A DNA stretch of 64,000 nucleotides from CAVZYN01 sp963779515 (lineage in GTDB: Bacteria; Pseudomonadota; Alphaproteobacteria; Rhizobiales; Hyphomicrobiaceae): NCBI GenBank assembly GCA_963779515.1, contig CAVZYN010000002.1, forward strand, positions 372,001-436,000, given 5' to 3'. This document shows positions 59,812-64,000 of this stretch, piece after piece. Position 1 is the first letter of the stretch. Every line of letters begins with the position of its first letter. A program made the translations under genes and the position numbers. The notes under the pieces are model-generated. The model saw only the letters and a program-made list of their open reading frames with translations, did no database searches and was not told the origin of the DNA.

Positions 59812-61063
59812 ATGCCCTCCACCACACCCTGGATGTCCGCAGCCTGGCGCGACTTCGGCGTCACCGAACGCTCGGGCGCCGCCGCCGATCCGCGCATCGT
59901 TGCCTACTATCGCGATGTCGGTCATCCCAACATCACCGATGATGCGGTTGCCTGGTGCGCGGCCTACCTCGGGGCCGCGCTCGAGCGGGCGGGCATCGTC
60001 TCCACGCGCTCGCTGCTGGCGCGCTCCTACACGGACTTCGGCACCGCGCTCTCCGAGCCCGCGTACGGCGCCATCGCCGTGTTTCCGCGCGGAGACGATC
60101 CGGGCCAAGGCCACGTCGGCTTTGTCGCCGGTTGGACGGACACGCATCTCTATCTCCTCAGCGGCAACCAGGGCGATGCCGTCACCGTCTCAGGCTTTCC
60201 GCGTGACCGCCTCGTCGCGTTGCGCTGGCCGGCCGCCGCTCCCGCCGCGCCGCCCGCCAGCATCTTCGATCGCGCGCTCGCCCACGTCCTCGTCATGGAA
60301 GGCGGGTTCACCGACGACACTTACGATCCCGGGGGCCCAACCAACCTCGGCATCACGCTCGCGACCTACGCCGCGCACACCGGCGCCTTGCTCGACGCCG
60401 CCTCGCGCGCGGACTTTGCTCGCAGACCTGAAATCGATATCGCATGACGTCGTCCGCGACATCTATCTCGCCCGGTATTGGGCGCCGTCCCTTGCCGCCG
60501 ATCTCCCCGCCGCGCTCGCGCTCATGCATTTCGATGCGAGCGTGAACCACGGGGTCGCGGGCGCCGCAAAACTGCTCCAGCAGGCGCTCGACGTCGCGAT
60601 CGACGGCGAGATCGGCCCCGAAACACTCGCCGCCGCCCGCCGCGCCACCATCGCAACCGTCCTCGACGCCTACGCCGAGATCCGCCGCGACCGCTACCGC
60701 AGCCTTCCGCACTTCTGGCGGTTTGGCCGCGGCTGGCTCAATCGCGTCGAGGCGACACTCGCCGCCGCCCGCCCCCTCATCACCAGCAAGGAGCCGTCCA
60801 TGACCACATCAGTCCCCAGCATTCCCCGCGCCCCCGAACAAAAATGGTGGGGCGAGAGCCTCACCATCTGGGGCGTCGTCATCACCACGCTTTCGACCGT
60901 CCTGCCGACCCTCGGCCCCATCATCGGCATCGACATCACCGCCGAAATGATCCGCGAACTCGGCGCGGCGCTCACCCAGACGGTGCAAGCTATCGGCGGG
61001 CTCATCGGCACCCTCATGACCATCTACGGCCGCATGCGCGCCAACGCGCCCTTGCGGCTGTGA
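59812..61063 (+). pseudogene. NlpC-like plus glycoside hydrolase 108 endolysin, one frameshift
   Basis: The N-terminal part is a TIGR02594/CHAP-like peptidase (AWCAAYLGAALERAG, GHVGFVAGW). The second domain is a GH108 lysozyme (VLVMEGGFTDDTYDPGGPTN with catalytic Glu) whose remainder lies in the next frame from about 60405: DVVRDIYLARYWAPSLAAD, MHFDASVNHGVAGAAKLLQQ and PHFWRFGRGWLNRVE. One extra base in the GCGCGCGG run near 60408 separates them. It would release particles by lysing the producer. Confidence 0.82.
60800..61063 (+). CDS. Holin-like small membrane protein (internal start)
   Basis: An 87-residue protein in the same frame as the endolysin's second half, starting at an ATG with AAGGAG seven bases upstream: EQKWWGESLTIWGVVITTLS, a hydrophobic VLPTLGPIIGI segment and a second helix VQAIGGLIGTLMTIYG. 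Size, two helices and position behind an endolysin suggest a holin-like partner. No stop separates the two, so it may also be made as the endolysin's C-terminus. Confidence 0.6.
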   Translation: MTTSVPSIPRAPEQKWWGESLTIWGVVITTLSTVLPTLGPIIGIDITAEMIRELGAALTQTVQAIGGLIGTLMTIYGRMRANAPLRL

Positions 61064-61169
61064 AAAAGCGCGTTCGCGTCGCGGTAGCGTTTCGAGAAAG
61101 CCGGTGTTAGCCTGCCGCGGCCACGTTCGATCGGACGTGGGAGGATCAAACGGCCGTTGGAGTGACATC

Positions 61170-61622
61170 GTGAATGTAGCCGATATTCTGGCGTCGAAAG
61201 GCAATTCGGTCATCAAGATCCGGCCATCGGACACCATCGGAATGCTGTCGGAGCGTTTGCGCGAGAAGCGCGTTGGCGCCGCGGTCGTCAGCAGCGACGG
61301 CTCGACCATCGACGGCGTCATCACCGAGCGCGACGTCACCTTTGGGCTTGCCGTCCACAAGGCCGGCCTCTACGCGCTGCCGGTTTCGGAGCTGATGACC
61401 AAGACTGTCATCAAGTGCGCACCGCGCGACAACATCGCGCTGGTCGCCTCCACCATGATCGCCCGCCATATCCGCCACATTCCGGTCGAGGACGACGGCC
61501 AGATCGTCGGCATGGTCAGTATCCGCGACGTCTTGAATCTCCGTGTCGACGAGCTGCAACAGCACACCGCCATGCTGCGCACCTTCGTCGCCCAGGCCGA
61601 TCGCGAGCCCGAGGATCGGTGA
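61170..61622 (+). CDS. Tandem CBS-domain protein
   Basis: A 150-residue protein of two CBS motifs: VIKIRPSDTIGMLSERLREKRVGA with GVITERDVTFGLA, and VIKCAPRDNIALVAS with HIRHIPVEDDGQIVGMVSIRDVL. Such proteins bind adenine nucleotides and regulate partners. A GTG start at 61170 fits the family. It lies outside the GTA. Confidence 0.88.
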   Translation: MNVADILASKGNSVIKIRPSDTIGMLSERLREKRVGAAVVSSDGSTIDGVITERDVTFGLAVHKAGLYALPVSELMTKTVIKCAPRDNIALVASTMIARHIRHIPVEDDGQIVGMVSIRDVLNLRVDELQQHTAMLRTFVAQADREPEDR

Positions 61623-61712
61623 CCGCCCAGCTTTGCTCGCTGAGGCCGGGTTCGCGTAGGCCGGGCTCGCCTATTCAGCACGGGTTCAGGTGGCGCCCGT
61701 CATAACGGGTGC

Positions 61713-62021
61713 ATGAAGCACCATGGCACCACACTCGCTTTTGCCGTCGCCGCCCTGGCCGGGGCCGGTGCCGCCGCCGCTGCGGCTCCTAGCCTCGAGT
61801 GCTTCACGAGCTGGTCCGAGGCCGGACCCGTCGTCGAACGCGAGGCATTGGTCAAGGCGCGTGACGTGCATGCGCAAGCCAAACAGCGGCGCCTCGGCGA
61901 CCTCGTCAAGATCACGCTCTGCCGCGAAAACGGCCGCTACACCTATCAACTTGTCTTGCACGACAAGCCGAAGGGCGTGATTCACATGTCCGTCGACGCC
62001 CGCCGGCCCTTCGAGCGCTAG
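61713..62021 (+). CDS. Small exported protein upstream of a two-component system
   Basis: A 102-residue protein with a signal peptide (HHGTTLAFAVAALAGAGAAAAAA) and a short mature domain with LVKARDVHAQAKQRRLGDL and RYTYQLVLHDKPKGVIHMSV, resembling a PepSY-like fold. Two Cys residues (ECFTS, TLCREN) could form a disulfide. Similar PepSY-like proteins often sit beside PhoPQ-type systems, perhaps as periplasmic modulators. Confidence 0.72.
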   Translation: MKHHGTTLAFAVAALAGAGAAAAAAPSLECFTSWSEAGPVVEREALVKARDVHAQAKQRRLGDLVKITLCRENGRYTYQLVLHDKPKGVIHMSVDARRPFER

Positions 62022-62081
62022 CCGTTGGCCATGAACCCGCGCTATAGTGCGGGCGGATGACGCGTAACATGAGGCTACACC

Positions 62082-62753
62082 GTGCGGGTTTTGGTTGTTG
62101 AAGACGACCCCGATCTCAATCGTCAGCTGGTCGCGGCGCTGACCGATGCCGGTTATGCGGTCGATTCCGCTACCGACGGCGAGGAAGGCTTCTTCCTCGG
62201 CGAGACCGAGCCTTATGACATCGTGGTGCTCGACATCGGCCTGCCGAAAATGGACGGCATCTCTGTGCTTGAGCAATGGCGGCGCGCCGAAAAGAAAATG
62301 CCGGTGATCATCCTCACCGCGCGCGACCGCTGGAGTGACAAGGTCGCCGGCATGGATGCGGGCGCCGACGACTACGTGGCGAAACCGTTCCACATGGAAG
62401 AGCTGCTCGCCCGCATTCGCGCGCAGGTGCGCCGCGCGTCGGGTCACGCCAAGGCGGAGATCGAGTGCGGCACGTTGCGCCTCGACACCAAGACCGCGCG
62501 CGTCACGCTCGACGGCCAGCCTGTCAAACTCACCTCGCACGAGTACCGGCTGATCGCCTATATGCTGCATCACAACGGCCGCGTCGTCTCGCGCACGGAA
62601 CTCGTCGAACATCTCTACGAGCAGGACTTCGACCGCGACAGCAATACCATCGAGGTGTTCATCGGCCGGCTCCGCAAGAAGATCCCGCCGCACATGATCA
62701 AGACCATTCGCGGTCTCGGCTATCGCCTCTCGCCGGAAAAAGATGACGAGTAA
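62082..62753 (+). CDS. OmpR/PhoP-family response regulator
   Basis: A 223-residue regulator: receiver domain with VLVVEDDPDLNRQL, phospho-acceptor Asp in DIVVLDIGLPKMDG, the Lys in DYVAKPFHMEE, and a C-terminal winged helix (LTSHEYRLIAYMLHHNGRVV, DSNTIEVFIGRLRKKI). It starts with GTG. It overlaps the kinase gene by 11 bases. Confidence 0.93.
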   Translation: MRVLVVEDDPDLNRQLVAALTDAGYAVDSATDGEEGFFLGETEPYDIVVLDIGLPKMDGISVLEQWRRAEKKMPVIILTARDRWSDKVAGMDAGADDYVAKPFHMEELLARIRAQVRRASGHAKAEIECGTLRLDTKTARVTLDGQPVKLTSHEYRLIAYMLHHNGRVVSRTELVEHLYEQDFDRDSNTIEVFIGRLRKKIPPHMIKTIRGLGYRLSPEKDDE

Positions 62754-64000
62754 CTCGCTTGCCTTTCGCCTGTTCGCGACGGCAGCAGCATGGACGCTCG
62801 TCGTCCTGCCGATCGCCGGCTTCATCATCTATTCGCTGTATCGCAAAGAGATGCTCGATGCGCACGACCGGCGCGTCAAGCTGCTGCTGACGCTCGTCCG
62901 GCAGGACAGCGTCGATCACGGCGGCGCCGAGCCCGGCGCGCCGCGCGACACGGGCGAACGGCTGTTCGAGATCCTGGAAAGCGGTTGGTACTGGCAGATC
63001 AAGCCGCTCGACGGCAAGTCGGGCCGGCGTCTGGTGTCGGATTCGCTTGCGAGCGAGGCGCTGCCGCTGCCGAGCGAAGCCGGCATTGCGCCGAATGACG
63101 AAGAAATCCGCTGGGCGATCGTCAATGGTCCTGGAGCGCAACAGCTGCGCGTCGCCGAAGTCGTCCACCTCTTTGGCGAGGACAAGCAGGCGCGGCCCTA
63201 CTCCGTCGCGGTCGCGGGCACGCTCGGCGAACCGCAGGTCTCCATCACGGCGTTCCGGATGCGGCTCGTGCAGGCCTTGGCGCTGGCCGGTCTCGGGCTG
63301 CTGGCAGTCACGCTGTTCCAGGTGCGGTTCGGTCTCTATCCGTTGCGCCGGGTCGAGCGCGGGCTTGCCGCCATCCGCACCGGTGATGCCGACCGTCTCG
63401 ACGGTGATCTGCCCGCCGAAATCAAACCGCTGCAGCAGGAGCTCAACGCGCTTCTGAAATCCAATCAGGACATCATCGAGCGCGCGCGCACGCAGGTCGG
63501 CAACCTGGCGCACGCGCTCAAGACGCCGTTGGCCGTCATTGTCAATGAAGCGCGTGAAGACAAGTCGCCCATTGCCCCCAAGATCACGGAGCAGGCCGAG
63601 GTGATGCGGACCCAGATCAATCACTATCTCGATCGGGCCCGGGTGGCAGCCCGCGTCGGCGTCATCGGCCGCGTTACCGAGGTGCGGGCCGTCGGGGAAA
63701 CCATCGCGCGGGCACTCGAGCGGATCTATCGCGAGAAGGATCTCAGCTTTGACATCGCGTGCGATGCCAGCGCCCGCTTCCAAGGCGAGAAGCAGGATCT
63801 CGAAGAAATTCTCGGCAATTTGTTGGATAACGCCGCCAAATGGGCCAACGGCAAAGTCCGGCTGTCCGCCGTCGTCGTCACGGCGGAGACGGAAAAGACG
63901 GCACGGCCGATGCTCGTGATGCGGATCGAGGACGATGGTCCCGGCTTGACGCCGGAGCAACTCGCGCAGCCGGTGAAACGCGGCCGGCGGCTCGACGAGA
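62743..64000 (+). CDS. PhoQ-like sensor histidine kinase, cut by window end
   Basis: At least 419 residues are visible: helix 1 (LFATAAAWTLVVLPIAGFII), a periplasmic domain, helix 2 (LALAGLGLLAVTLF), HAMP-like linker, phospho-His in NLAHALKTPLAVI, N box LGNLLDNAAKWA and a first G box EDDGPGLTPEQL. The PhoQ-like NLAHALKTPL box and the adjacent PhoP-like regulator suggest an envelope- or ion-sensing role. The C-terminus is outside the window. Confidence 0.92.
   Translation, partial: MTSNSLAFRLFATAAAWTLVVLPIAGFIIYSLYRKEMLDAHDRRVKLLLTLVRQDSVDHGGAEPGAPRDTGERLFEILESGWYWQIKPLDGKSGRRLVSDSLASEALPLPSEAGIAPNDEEIRWAIVNGPGAQQLRVAEVVHLFGEDKQARPYSVAVAGTLGEPQVSITAFRMRLVQALALAGLGLLAVTLFQVRFGLYPLRRVERGLAAIRTGDADRLDGDLPAEIKPLQQELNALLKSNQDIIERARTQVGNLAHALKTPLAVIVNEAREDKSPIAPKITEQAEVMRTQINHYLDRARVAARVGVIGRVTEVRAVGETIARALERIYREKDLSFDIACDASARFQGEKQDLEEILGNLLDNAAKWANGKVRLSAVVVTAETEKTARPMLVMRIEDDGPGLTPEQLAQPVKRGRRLDE

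Noticed and set aside
38137..61063. Complete inducible prophage
   Set aside because: No integrase, excision, replication or repressor genes and no flanking att repeats were seen. Gene order is that of a GTA cluster, not a full phage.
1..64000. tRNA or rRNA genes
   Set aside because: No cloverleaf or rRNA-like conserved segments were noticed on either strand by eye; a tRNAscan run would settle this.

Overview
The window is GC-rich chromosomal DNA from an alphaproteobacterium. Hyphomicrobiales (Rhizobiales) is the most likely order. This rests on the complete Rhodobacter-type gene transfer agent (GTA) head-tail cluster, the nadD-rsfS-rlmH block, the gallate-pathway genes galB/galD, and the many short palindromic intergenic repeats. 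No rRNA, tRNA, CRISPR array or integrase was found.

Layout. 0-3.5 kb: EamA transporter, azlC-azlD amino-acid exporter, guaB. 3.5-8.8 kb (minus strand): DUF3565-VOC fusion, msrA, then an aromatic-degradation operon transcribed galD, galB, small VOC protein, broken extradiol dioxygenase. 8.9-16.9 kb: YdjC/HpnK-type deacetylase, small secreted and membrane proteins, YghU-type GST, hrpB helicase, 2-keto-4-pentenoate hydratase family protein, IMPase, SMP-30. 17.1-18.95 kb: a group II intron inserted in a palindromic repeat, with a frameshifted reverse transcriptase ORF. 19-25.3 kb: hydrolase, ParE/RelE-type toxin-antitoxin pair, acyl-CoA dehydrogenase and ligase, nadD-rsfS-rlmH. 25.3-36.2 kb: Uma2 nuclease, RTX beta-helix protein, aminotransferase, HtrA-like pseudoprotease, DUF547, TVP38 plus FAD oxidoreductase, histidine kinase. 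36.2-38.1 kb: seven-copy family of about 140-bp palindromic repeats (the seventh copy is at 40.1 kb) flanking a GIY-YIG gene, then a near-consensus promoter.

38.1-61.1 kb is a GTA-like cluster in canonical order: small and large terminase, portal, prohead protease, capsid, g6, g7, g8, g9, g10, g10.1, tape measure, g12, g13, NlpC/P60 peptidase, the large 'megatron' tail-tip protein, and an endolysin. Two insertions break it. A DUF559 nuclease gene sits between g9 and g10. More strikingly, a 5-kb polymorphic-toxin array sits between portal and protease. In this array the conserved last ~40 residues of the portal are repeated five times. Four copies lead, through a GRF/GRW junction, into a different C-terminal toxin, each followed by a lower-GC immunity gene: an RNase A-like CdiA-CT toxin, two WHH (HNH/Endo VII) nucleases with SMI1/KNR4-type immunity proteins, and one unassigned toxin. 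This resembles the orphan-module arrays of CdiA and Rhs loci, but built on a phage/GTA portal protein, and is the most interesting feature of the window.

61.2-64 kb returns to host genes: CBS-domain protein, small secreted protein, and a PhoP/PhoQ-type two-component system truncated by the window edge.

Caveat: several genes carry single-base indels (dioxygenase, intron ORF, portal-toxin junction, capsid, g9, g15, endolysin). They may reflect decay of the GTA or errors in the sequence. Raw reads are needed to decide.
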